From an uncultured Pseudomonadota bacterium (GTDB taxonomy: Bacteria > Pseudomonadota > Gammaproteobacteria > Xanthomonadales > Ahniellaceae): a stretch of 9,029 nt of DNA. Shown piece by piece: positions 1 through 6,002 of this stretch (the stretch's first letter is position 1; each line of letters starts with the position of its first letter). Under the pieces are notes generated by a model. That model ran no database searches and had not been told where the DNA came from. It saw only the letters and a list, made by a program, of their open reading frames with translations. A program made the position numbers and the translations under genes. The stretch covers positions 1-9,029 of the forward strand of contig CALKUS010000001.1 in NCBI GenBank assembly GCA_937996755.1. Direction: 5' to 3'.

Positions 1-761
1 GTGCGCTCGAACGGGATGTGCGGTAGTTCGAACACCGGCAGCGACGACGGGATGCCCTGCGGGAAGCGCATGCCGATCGTCTCGACCGGCAGCGCGAACA
101 GCGTCGCGACCGCGGCGCACAGCGCGACGACGATCAGGAACCCCGGCGCGCGCGGCCAGCGCTTGCGCATGAGCACGAGCGCGACGACGCCGCCGAGCGA
201 CATCGCGCACGCCCAGGCATTCAGCGAATCGAAGTGCGTCGCGTATTCGCGCCAGCGCTCGATGAACTCGCCGGGCAGGTGCGGGAGGCGCAAGCCGAGC
301 AGGTCCGGCACCTGGCCCGAGAAGATGCTCACCGCGATGCCGGCCGTGAAGCCGGTGATCACCGGTTTCGGCATGTATTTCATCAGCGTGCCGAGGCGCA
401 GCAGGCCGCCCGCGACCAGCATGAACCCGGCGAGCAACGTGCACAGGATCATGCCGCCGTAGCCGAACTGCTGGATCGTCGCGAACACCACCGGCACGAA
501 CGCCGCCGTCGGGCCGCCGATCTGCACGCGCGAGCCGCCCAGCAGCGAGACCAGCCCGCCCGCGACGATCGCCGTGTGCAGCCCTTTTTCCGGTGTCGTT
601 CCCGACGCGATCGCGAGCGCCATCGCAAGCGGCAATGCAACGACGGCCACCGTGAGCCCCGCCACGAGGTCGGCGCGCAGCGCGGCGGGGCCATAGCCGC
701 GCCGCAGCACGGTCACGAGCTTGGGGACGTAGAGGTGCCAGGCCGGCGTTGCGCGCTCCAT
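1..761 (-). CDS. SulP-family anion permease (sulfate/bicarbonate type), C-terminal part missing
   Basis: This is an inner-membrane SLC26/SulP transporter; the family moves sulfate, bicarbonate or dicarboxylates. The visible 253 residues begin MERATPAWHLYVPKLV. They carry the family's N-terminal signature: a first hydrophobic helix near residues 33-52 (VAGLTVAVVALPLAMALAIA), then GLHTAIVAGGLVSLLGGSRV and the conserved IGGPTAAF block at about 81-88. MPKPVITGFTAGIAV (130-144) follows, and further hydrophobic segments lie near 186-198 and 207-224. The frame stays open through position 1, so the gene is cut by the window edge. Full-length relatives have 10-14 helices and often a cytoplasmic STAS domain, neither of which can be checked here. 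The ATG at 761 is the first in-frame start after an upstream stop; no clear Shine-Dalgarno is visible. Family assignment is strong, substrate unknown. Confidence 0.9.
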   Translation of the reverse strand, partial: MERATPAWHLYVPKLVTVLRRGYGPAALRADLVAGLTVAVVALPLAMALAIASGTTPEKGLHTAIVAGGLVSLLGGSRVQIGGPTAAFVPVVFATIQQFGYGGMILCTLLAGFMLVAGGLLRLGTLMKYMPKPVITGFTAGIAVSIFSGQVPDLLGLRLPHLPGEFIERWREYATHFDSLNAWACAMSLGGVVALVLMRKRWPRAPGFLIVVALCAAVATLFALPVETIGMRFPQGIPSSLPVFELPHIPFER

Positions 762-1007
762 CGCGGAAGGATAGTCGCGCGAGCGCGGCGCGCGGTTTGA
801 TCGAGGTCAGCTGGCGCCGCGTCCGGCAATTCCGGGGCGGCCTTTCGGCCGATCGCGAAAAGGAACCCGGCCGCGCGCCCGGGGCCCGCCGCGTCGGCGG
901 CAGCATTCAGGGCCTCGGTGGACGAGCGCGGCCGGGCGTTGGCCGGTATCCGGGCGCGCGTCGTCCGCGCGCGCCGACCACCAGCTTTGCCGACCGGCCG
1001 GAACCTC
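762..1007. other. Non-coding gap between SulP start and lipoprotein stop, with several GC hairpins
   Basis: No convincing gene lies in these 246 bases; open frames across it are compositional. Besides the terminator candidate, it holds an 8-bp perfect stem GGCGCGCG / CGCGCGCC with a 7-base loop at 953-975, 33 bases beyond the lipoprotein stop. It also holds a 5-bp stem CGGCC-TTTC-GGCCG at 838-851 and a near-palindrome CCGGCAATTCCGG at 823-835, about 62 bases upstream of the SulP start, which could be an operator. In DNA this GC-rich such stems arise easily by chance. No good -35/-10 pair for SulP was found. Confidence 0.5.
858..883 (-). terminator. Possible rho-independent terminator between the lipoprotein and SulP genes
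   Basis: Read on the minus strand, a GC stem CCCGG / CCGGG with an 8-base GC loop is followed at once by TTCCTTTT. It lies about 125-150 bases after the lipoprotein stop and about 100 bases before the SulP start, so it would separate the two transcripts. The stem is short and the T tract is interrupted, so this is only a candidate. Confidence 0.35.
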
Positions 1008-1415
1008 TCAGCGCGGCGTGATGTCCGGCAGCCCGCTGGTGAGCCACCAGGTCTTCGCTTCGGGGTCGTAGCGCCATTCCTGGCGGTCCGTCACCGAACG
1101 CGCGCGCTGCGTGTGGTTGTTCACCACTTCCATGCGCACGACTTGCAGGACGTGCAGCTCGTCGACCACCTGCACGTCACCGGCCTGGTAGCCCGTCACC
1201 TGCACCTGGCGCAGGCGCTCGAGCTCGAGCTCGGGAATCGGGTGCGCCTTCAGCCATTCCGGGTCGAGGAAACCGACGGCTTGCGTGAGGTCGCCGCTGT
1301 AGCGCAGCGTCGATTCGTAGCTGTCGAGCCGATATTCCAGCGCGTCGCCTTGCGGCTGGTCGGTGGCGCAGGCGGCAAGCAGGAGCGTGGCGAACGCGCA
1401 GAGCAATCGCTTCAT
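1008..1415 (-). CDS. Small putative outer-membrane lipoprotein of unknown function
   Basis: I do not recognise a named family. The 135-residue product starts with a lipoprotein signal peptide: MKRLL, a hydrophobic stretch, then the lipobox LAAC with the lipidated cysteine at position 16. Alanine follows the cysteine, with no aspartate at +2, which favours outer-membrane sorting. The mature part of about 120 residues is soluble, charged and without further membrane segments. It has an LxPEWLKAHPIPELELERLRQ-like helix around 50-70, a beta-rich stretch (QVQVTGYQAGDVQVVDELHV) and an aromatic end (QEWRYDPEAKTWWL). The start is well supported, with a GGAGGG Shine-Dalgarno about 8-10 bases before the ATG. 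It stands alone on the minus strand between the thioesterase and SulP genes. The WRYD...WWL ending resembles small periplasmic proteins that end in beta strands, but no function can be given. Confidence 0.85.
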   Translation of the reverse strand: MKRLLCAFATLLLAACATDQPQGDALEYRLDSYESTLRYSGDLTQAVGFLDPEWLKAHPIPELELERLRQVQVTGYQAGDVQVVDELHVLQVVRMEVVNNHTQRARSVTDRQEWRYDPEAKTWWLTSGLPDITPR

Positions 1416-1445
1416 GGCTGGGCCCTCCGGCTACAATCAATCGCG

Positions 1446-1465
1446 CGTCGCGCGCATGCGCGACG
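1446..1465. repeat. Perfect 8-bp inverted repeat with GCAT loop
   Basis: CGTCGCGC-GCAT-GCGCGACG: two perfect 8-base arms around a 4-base loop. The core GCGCATGCGC is itself a perfect palindrome. It lies about 30 bases upstream of the lipoprotein start, where an operator or a leader hairpin could sit, and 8 bases from the next palindrome. Protein-binding versus RNA role cannot be decided from the sequence. Confidence 0.6.
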
Positions 1466-1473
1466 ATCACTTC

Positions 1474-1498
1474 CCCTCCCCTGCTCCGCAGGGGAGGG
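1474..1498. repeat. REP-like palindrome, perfect 11-bp stem, between thioesterase and lipoprotein genes
   Basis: CCCTCCCCTGC-TCC-GCAGGGGAGGG is a perfect 11-base stem with a 3-base loop, followed by AAGGGGTGGGG on the plus strand. Short C/G-strand palindromes of this kind flanked by GGGGTGGGG-like tracts resemble dispersed intergenic REP-type repeats in xanthomonads and other proteobacteria. It is 55 bases beyond the stop of the thioesterase gene and could also end that transcript, but no T tract follows the stem on either strand. Confidence 0.65.
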
Positions 1499-1552
1499 CA
1501 AGGGGTGGGGTCGCGTGGCTTGCGTCGGCTGGAATCGTAGCAAGTGCGCGCG

Positions 1553-2020
1553 TCAGTCGTTCGCGACCTTCGCCACGAAACGTGCGGTCTGTCGCACCGC
1601 GACGCCGGCGCCGTCGGGCGCCGTCACCTCGGCCTCGATCGTGATGCGCGCGCGGCCGCGCTCGCGCAGGCCGGCGATGAACTCGGGCCACACGTTGTCG
1701 GGCGCATAGGCCTCGGCCAGGATCTCGTCCCAGATCGGCGCGAGGTACAGCACGCTCGCGTCCTGCACGAAAACGTCGGCGGAGATGCCCGCCTCGCCGA
1801 GCTTCAGGTTGATCAGCCCCCAGCCGGCGAGCGTCAGCAGGCTGGTGATGCTGCCGCCGAATGCGCAGCCCTTGTCGTTGATGTTCGGCGCGAGCGGGCC
1901 GGAAAGCTGCAGGCGATAACCGTCGTACTCGCCGACGCGAAGGTCGATCGCGCGCGCGAGCGGAATGGTTTCGCGGATGTGGCGCTCCAGCGCCGTCGTG
2001 TCGGTGATCGTGGTGCCCAT
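1553..2020 (-). CDS. YiiD_C-type hotdog thioesterase domain protein
   Basis: The product is 155 residues of predicted cytoplasmic single hotdog-fold domain, of the YiiD C-terminal thioesterase type. It starts LERHIRETIPLARAIDLRVGEY, then the hallmark GPLAPNINDKGCAFGGS at 41-57, a long helix (LLTLAGWGLINLKL), and strands ending in RARITIEAEV and RQTARFVAKV. The PNIN...FGGS block is the family signature, equivalent to the HGG...E region of other acyl thioesterases. In E. coli the same domain is fused behind a GNAT acetyltransferase in YiiD/FabY, a fatty-acid initiation protein; here it stands alone. The open frame continues upstream to 2224, but homology begins right after the ATG at 2020, so that start is chosen. 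There is no Shine-Dalgarno. It is divergent from hemD across 77 bases. An acyl-CoA or acyl-ACP substrate is likely but unproven. Confidence 0.87.
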   Translation of the reverse strand: MGTTITDTTALERHIRETIPLARAIDLRVGEYDGYRLQLSGPLAPNINDKGCAFGGSITSLLTLAGWGLINLKLGEAGISADVFVQDASVLYLAPIWDEILAEAYAPDNVWPEFIAGLRERGRARITIEAEVTAPDGAGVAVRQTARFVAKVAND

Positions 2021-2085
2021 GGCGGGGAGCAGTCTGAACGCCGCGCGCGACGCACGCAATCGCACGCACCTCGCGGATCGTGGCG

Positions 2086-2091
2086 TAGCAT
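2086..2091 (+). promoter_or_regulatory. Candidate -10 box (TAGCAT) for hemD, close enough for a leaderless mRNA
   Basis: TAGCAT sits 6 bases before the hemD ATG and no Shine-Dalgarno is present. A transcript from this box would start at or next to the ATG. No good -35 is visible. The same hexamer recurs upstream of hemX at 2883-2888. The assignment rests on pattern and position only. Confidence 0.35.
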
Positions 2092-2097
2092 CGCGCC

Positions 2098-2871
2098 ATG
2101 GCCGATCCAGACTCGCCCCTCGCCGGGCGTCGCGTCGTCGTCGCGCGCCCGGTCGGCAGCGGCCGCGCGCTCGCGCGCCGCATCGCGGCGCTCGGCGGCG
2201 AGCCGCTCGTGTTGCCCGGCGCAACGTTGCGCCCGGCCGCCGGAACGAGCCCCGCGCAGCTCGCGGCAGCGCTCGCGGCGGACGTCGTGGTCTTCACGAG
2301 CCCGGCTTCGGTGCGTTTCGCGCGTGCGTTGTGCCCGCGCCTGCGCGTCGCCGCGCGCACCGCCGTGCTCGCACCCGGCCACGGCACGGCGCGCGCGCTC
2401 GCACGTGCGGGCGTCGCCGCGCAGGTTCCCGGGCGTGCCGACAGCGAAGGCCTGCTCTCGTTGCCGGCGTTGCGCGGCGCGCGCGGCAGGCGCGTCGCGC
2501 TCGTCGGTGCGCCCGGCGGCCGCGGCCTGCTCGACGCCGCGCTCGCGCAACGCGGCGCGCGCGTGTCGCGCATCCACGTCTACGAGCGCGCGCTGCCGCG
2601 CTGGCGCGCCGTGCATCGCGAACGTGCCGCGCGCATCGACTCGCGCACGCTCGTGCTGCTGTCCAGCGCCGAGGCGCTGGACGCGCTGCGTGCGCTGATG
2701 GGCGACGATGCGTGGCGTCGCGCATTGCGCGCGACGGCCGTGGCGAGCAGCGCGCGGCTCGCGGCGCTCGCGCGGCGGCGCGGGTTCGCGCGCGTGGTGC
2801 GCGCGCGCTCCGCGCTCGCCGCGGACCTCGTCGACGCGGGCGTGGCCGCCGCGCGCCGCGTGTCGCGCTGA
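2098..2871 (+). CDS. hemD: Uroporphyrinogen-III synthase
   Basis: This cytosolic enzyme closes hydroxymethylbilane with inversion of ring D to give uroporphyrinogen III, the common precursor of heme, siroheme and cobalamin. The 257 residues fit the family (about 240-270). Sequence is poorly conserved in this family, but the landmarks are present. The first strand is LAGRRVVVARPVGSGRAL. The hinge motif VVVFTSPASVRFA lies at 63-75. PGRADSEGLL (111-120) matches the conserved P..adsegLL block, followed by RRVALVGAPGGRGLL, then HVYERALP at 160-167 and LLSSAEALDAL at 187-197. The first gene of a hemD-hemX-hemY operon, with hemX starting 48 bases downstream, which strongly supports the call. Composition is extremely arginine- and alanine-rich, in line with base composition. 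The ATG at 2098 leaves 77 bases to the divergent thioesterase gene. Confidence 0.93.
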   Translation: MADPDSPLAGRRVVVARPVGSGRALARRIAALGGEPLVLPGATLRPAAGTSPAQLAAALAADVVVFTSPASVRFARALCPRLRVAARTAVLAPGHGTARALARAGVAAQVPGRADSEGLLSLPALRGARGRRVALVGAPGGRGLLDAALAQRGARVSRIHVYERALPRWRAVHRERAARIDSRTLVLLSSAEALDALRALMGDDAWRRALRATAVASSARLAALARRRGFARVVRARSALAADLVDAGVAAARRVSR

Positions 2872-2882
2872 CGCGGGGCTGA

Positions 2883-2908
2883 TAGCATTCGCGCGTTCGT
2901 TTCGCGCG
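2883..2908 (+). promoter_or_regulatory. hemD-hemX gap: TAGCAT box and a 6-bp hairpin
   Basis: The 48-base gap carries TAGCAT at 2883-2888, the same hexamer seen before hemD. Just after it comes CGCGCG-TTCGTTT-CGCGCG (2890-2908), a perfect 6-bp stem. It may give hemX-hemY a secondary promoter or a leader hairpin; no Shine-Dalgarno precedes the hemX ATG. The short spacing is also consistent with plain read-through from hemD. Weak evidence. Confidence 0.25.
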
Positions 2909-2919
2909 GCTCGTCGCCC

Positions 2920-4092
2920 ATGTCCGATCCCGATCCGATCGTCGTTCCGGCCGCGGCGCCCGCGACCGCGCCGGCTCCCGCCCGCAGCACGCTGGGCTGG
3001 CTCGTCGCGCTCGTGCTGCTCGCCGTCGCGCTCGCGCTGGCCGCGAACGCGAGCTGGCGCGTGTGGCGCAACGAGCGCACCCATGGCGCCACGCTCGCCG
3101 CGGAGAGCGCCGCTCGCGAAGCGAACACCGGCCTGATCGAGCAGCAGGGCGCGCAGATCGCGACGCTGCGCCGCGAGCTGGACACGATGTCGCGCCGCGT
3201 CGCCGACGCCGAAGGCGTGAACCGCTCGCTGCGCGAGGAGCTGCTCGGCATCGGCGAGCGCGCGAGCCTGCTCGAGGATGCCGTCACCAGCCTCGCCGAC
3301 CGGCGCATGGCCGGCGCCGTCGCGCTGCGCCTGAACGAGGCGGAATTCCTGCTGCGCCTCGGCCAGGAGCGGCTCGCGATGTTCGGCGACACCGCGGCGA
3401 CGATCGCCGCGTTCCAGCTTGCCGACGCCGAGCTCTCCGACCTCGACGATCCGATGTTCGCCGGCGTGCGCCAGACGCTCGCGGCAGAGCTCGCCGACCT
3501 GCGCCGCGACCCGGCGCCCGGCGCCGAGGCGGTACGGCGCATCGACGCCGTCGCGCGCGCGCTCGCCACGCTGCCGGCGCGTCGCGCGCCCGCCGCGAAC
3601 GACGCCGCGCCCGCCGTCGACGCCGGCTGGTCCGACCGCGCGCTGCACGAGCTCGCGCAGTTCGTACGCATCCGCCGCCTCGACCCGGCCGGCACGGCCA
3701 TGGTGAATCCGCTGAACGCCGAGCTCGCGCGCGGCGCCGTCTCGCTCGAGCTCGTGCTGGCGCGCGCCGGCATCGCTGCCGGCGACCTGCCGCGCGCGCG
3801 TGCGGCGCTCGATCGCGCCGCCGAGCGCCTGGACACGAGCTTCGACGCAGGCAACGACGCCGTCGCCGCCCAGCGCGCCGAGCTGGTCGCAATCGGCCGC
3901 ATGCTCGAAACGGTCGCGCCGCCCACGCTCGGCCGCACGCTCGCGGAGCTGCGCAACCTGCGCGCGACGCGCGCGCTCGCCGCGCCCGTGGCCGCCGACG
4001 CCGCGCCGCCGCCGGCCGAACCGGCTGCGGAACCCACCGCCACCCCGGAGACGTCGCCTTCGCCCGCACCGGGAGACGGCGGCACGCCATGA
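2920..4092 (+). CDS. hemX: HemX-type inner-membrane protein of the heme operon
   Basis: HemX is a single-pass inner-membrane protein encoded next to hemD and hemY. It is often mislabelled a uroporphyrinogen-III methyltransferase, but the methylase motifs are absent here. Layout of the 390 residues: an Ala/Pro-rich cytoplasmic start (1-23), one membrane helix at about 25-43 (LGWLVALVLLAVALALAAN), and a coiled coil at about 60-120 (GLIEQQGAQIATLRRELD and on). The HemX core follows, with LNEAEFLLRLGQERLAMF and IAAFQLADAEL at 138-172, the family signature. After about residue 355 comes a disordered Ala/Pro/Glu tail. It is translationally coupled to hemY, whose ATG overlaps this TGA (ATGA). A scaffold or regulatory role in tetrapyrrole synthesis is suspected for the family, but its biochemistry is not settled. 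Confidence 0.93.
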   Translation: MSDPDPIVVPAAAPATAPAPARSTLGWLVALVLLAVALALAANASWRVWRNERTHGATLAAESAAREANTGLIEQQGAQIATLRRELDTMSRRVADAEGVNRSLREELLGIGERASLLEDAVTSLADRRMAGAVALRLNEAEFLLRLGQERLAMFGDTAATIAAFQLADAELSDLDDPMFAGVRQTLAAELADLRRDPAPGAEAVRRIDAVARALATLPARRAPAANDAAPAVDAGWSDRALHELAQFVRIRRLDPAGTAMVNPLNAELARGAVSLELVLARAGIAAGDLPRARAALDRAAERLDTSFDAGNDAVAAQRAELVAIGRMLETVAPPTLGRTLAELRNLRATRALAAPVAADAAPPPAEPAAEPTATPETSPSPAPGDGGTP

Positions 4093-5354
4093 AGGCGTAT
4101 CGCCTGCTGCTCGCGTTCCTCGCGCTCGCGTTCCTCGCGGCGCTCGCGGCGTGGTCGATCGGCGACGACCCCGGCTACGTGCTGGTGCAGCGCGGCGGCT
4201 GGGCGCTGGAAACGTCGCTGGTCTTCGCCGTGCTCGCATTGCTCGCGCTGTGGGCGATCGCCGCGACCGTGGTCTGGCTGATGCGTTTCCCGTTGCGCGC
4301 GATGGCGAATCGCGCGCGACGCCGCGGGCGCATGCAGCTCGCGCGCGGCGCACAGGCGCTCGCGGAGGGCCGCACGCAACGCGCGGAACAGCTGTTGCTC
4401 GGCGCGAGCCGCCTGCGTTCCCTGCGCATCCCCGCGCTGCTCGCGGCCTACGAAGCGGCGCACCGGCGCGGCGAAGTGCGCCGCCAGGGCGACGTGCTCG
4501 CGGCGCTCGCCGCGACCGGCGAAGGCGAGACGGCGGCCACCGTGCTGCGCGCGCGGGCCGAGCTCGAGCAGGGTCGCGCGGGCACGGCGATCGAGCTGCT
4601 GACGCCGCTCGACCAGGCGCAGCGACTGCCACCGGCCGGCGTGCAGGCGCTGATCGAAGCGCTCGCCGCGCGCGGCCGCGCACGCGAGACTTTCGTGCTG
4701 CTGGCGCGCCTGCGTCGCGCGCAGGCGATCGCGCCCGCGGCGATGGAGCGGCTCGAGACGCTCGTGCTGACGCAGGCGATCGCGCAGGCCGGCGACGGCG
4801 CGTCGCTGGAAGCGGTGTGGTCGGAGCTCAACCGCGGCCAGCGCCGCGAAGCGCCCGTCGCGCTCGCCTACGCGCGTCGTGCGACCGCACTGCGCAGCGG
4901 CGGAGCCGCCGCCGTCGCGGAGGTCGAATCGCTGCTCGGCAAGTACTGGAGCGACGAGCTCGCCATCGCCTGGGCGCGCCTGCCCGGCGACGTCGAGCCG
5001 CGCCTGCGCACCGCCGAGAAATGGCTGGTCGAGCGACCGAACAGCCCCGGCCTGCTGCTCGCGCTCGGCGAGCTTTGCCGCGTGCAGTCGCTCTGGGGCA
5101 AGGCCGACACCTACTTGCGGCGCGCGCTCGGCGCAGGCGCCGGCGCCGATGCGTGGGAGCAGCTCGGGCTCGCCTACGCCGCGCAGAACGACAACGCGCG
5201 CGCGGCGCACGCGTTCGCCAATGCGCTCGCCGCGCGCCGCGGCGAAACCGTCAGCGAGCCGCCACGCGGCAGCATCGGCGAGCTGATCGCGCCGATCGCG
5301 ATCGTCGAGGAACGCAACGAGATGGGCGTACCGCGGTTACCTCACGGCAACTAG
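4089..5354 (+). CDS. hemY: HemY heme-biosynthesis-associated TPR membrane protein
   Basis: The 421-residue product is of the proteobacterial HemY type, not the Gram-positive protoporphyrinogen oxidase of the same name. Two membrane helices lie at about 5-23 and 43-65. Between them is the family hallmark DPGYVLVQRGGWALETSL (27-44). Next comes a basic linker (LRAMANRARRRGRMQLARG) and a long alpha-helical, TPR-like region. Repeat-like helices include RGAQALAEGRTQRAEQLLLGAS, LLLALGELCRVQSLWGKADTYL and AWEQLGLAYAAQNDNARAAHAF. Its ATG overlaps the hemX stop, and GGGAGA at 4071-4076 may serve as ribosome site. The larger open frame that starts at 3063 is only the shadow over hemX; the hydrophobic start MKAYRLLLAFLALAFLA fixes the true beginning. 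It probably acts with HemX at the membrane; its exact function is unknown. Confidence 0.94.
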   Translation: MKAYRLLLAFLALAFLAALAAWSIGDDPGYVLVQRGGWALETSLVFAVLALLALWAIAATVVWLMRFPLRAMANRARRRGRMQLARGAQALAEGRTQRAEQLLLGASRLRSLRIPALLAAYEAAHRRGEVRRQGDVLAALAATGEGETAATVLRARAELEQGRAGTAIELLTPLDQAQRLPPAGVQALIEALAARGRARETFVLLARLRRAQAIAPAAMERLETLVLTQAIAQAGDGASLEAVWSELNRGQRREAPVALAYARRATALRSGGAAAVAEVESLLGKYWSDELAIAWARLPGDVEPRLRTAEKWLVERPNSPGLLLALGELCRVQSLWGKADTYLRRALGAGAGADAWEQLGLAYAAQNDNARAAHAFANALAARRGETVSEPPRGSIGELIAPIAIVEERNEMGVPRLPHGN

Positions 5355-5372
5355 GCCCGACACGGCGCGTAT

Positions 5373-5438
5373 AGTACGAGTATGAGTCGGAGTATGAGTG
5401 CGCAATCGTGCACGCATACTCATACTCGTACTCATACT
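5373..5438. repeat. Composite inverted/tandem repeat between convergent genes
   Basis: Unit AGTATGAGT occurs at 5379-5387 and 5391-5399. Its complement ACTCATACT occurs at 5418-5426 and 5430-5438. Both pairs are 12 bases apart. Register A pairs the outer units with each other and the inner units with each other, giving two 9-bp stems separated by a 3x3 step, and a short GCG/CGC stem near the tip. Register B pairs 5373-5387 with 5418-5432 as a perfect 15-bp stem with a 30-base loop. It starts 19 bases after hemY and ends 3 bases before the stop of the convergent DUF2845 gene. A bidirectional terminator is the simplest role, but no T tract follows on either strand. Confidence 0.8.
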
Positions 5439-5441
5439 GCT

Positions 5442-6002
5442 TCACCTCGGCAAGCGATCCACCCGCGACACCACGCCATCGACCAGGATGAACAGGTGCG
5501 GATCGCGCCGTCCCTCGCGATAGAGCCACTCCTCGCGGCGCACGATCCGGCGCACGGCGTTGCCGCCACCATCGCGCTCGACGATCTCGGCGTAGCGCGA
5601 ATCGTTGGCGGTGGGCTGGCCGCAGCGCGCGACGATCTCCCCGTTCGTGGTGCCGACGCCGATCGCGTCGAGGTCGCAGTCGCTGCCGAGCCTCGCGTAG
5701 CCGTAACCGAGCGTTTCCTCGCGCACGAGCGTGTTGTCGCGGAACACGAGGCGGTGCAGGAGGCGGTTCGGCCCGAAGTTGTAGTACCAGGCTTCGGTGT
5801 CGGTGTCGTAGCTGCGTTCGAGCGCGCTGAATTCGCCGGTCACGACCTGCGTCGTGTAGCGATCCACCCAGTACGGCTCGCCGCAGCGGTCGAGCACGGT
5901 CAGCGAGTGGTCGCCCGTCGACACGACGCGGCCACCGCAGCGCAACGCGAACGCGGGCATGGAAGCCAGCAGCAGGAACAGCACGGCGAGCAATCGCATC
6001 AT
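5442..6002 (-). CDS. Exported DUF2845 protein
   Basis: The product is 186 residues and probably periplasmic. A Sec signal peptide (MMRLLAVLFLLLASMPAFA) ends at about residue 19, before LRCGG. The mature protein fits DUF2845, a family of unknown function. It shows two copies of a G-x(n)-RCG-P motif: C22...VSTGDHSLTVLDRCGEP and C109...IGVGTTNGEIVARCGQP. The cysteine pairs 22/40 and 109/127 have identical spacing of 18, suggesting two disulfide-linked repeats after export. Between them are aromatic strands (AWYYNFGPNRLLHRLVF). The end, HLFILVDGVVSRVDRLP, is typical of small envelope proteins of SmpA-like fold; that likeness is my inference. The ATG at 6002 overlaps the upstream reductase stop (ATGATG), implying translational coupling. 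The reading frame extends far upstream inside the reductase gene, but that part is antisense-like noise. Confidence 0.88.
   Translation of the reverse strand: MMRLLAVLFLLLASMPAFALRCGGRVVSTGDHSLTVLDRCGEPYWVDRYTTQVVTGEFSALERSYDTDTEAWYYNFGPNRLLHRLVFRDNTLVREETLGYGYARLGSDCDLDAIGVGTTNGEIVARCGQPTANDSRYAEIVERDGGGNAVRRIVRREEWLYREGRRDPHLFILVDGVVSRVDRLPR

Noticed and set aside
1..462. Plus-strand frames of 153 and 188 residues at the left end
   Set aside because: They are shadows of the SulP gene on the opposite strand, whose translation shows clear membrane helices and family motifs.
2920..4092. HemX as a uroporphyrinogen-III C-methyltransferase
   Set aside because: The name is a common database error; no SAM-binding or methylase motifs are present and the protein is a membrane-anchored coiled coil.
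1834..4683. A 949-residue open frame on the minus strand
   Set aside because: It runs antisense across hemD, hemX and hemY. The translation is Arg/Ala-rich low-complexity sequence with no family features, expected from strong third-position G/C bias.
2580..5210. An 876-residue open frame on the minus strand
   Set aside because: It too is antisense to the hem operon, which is firmly supported by motifs and ATGA coupling.
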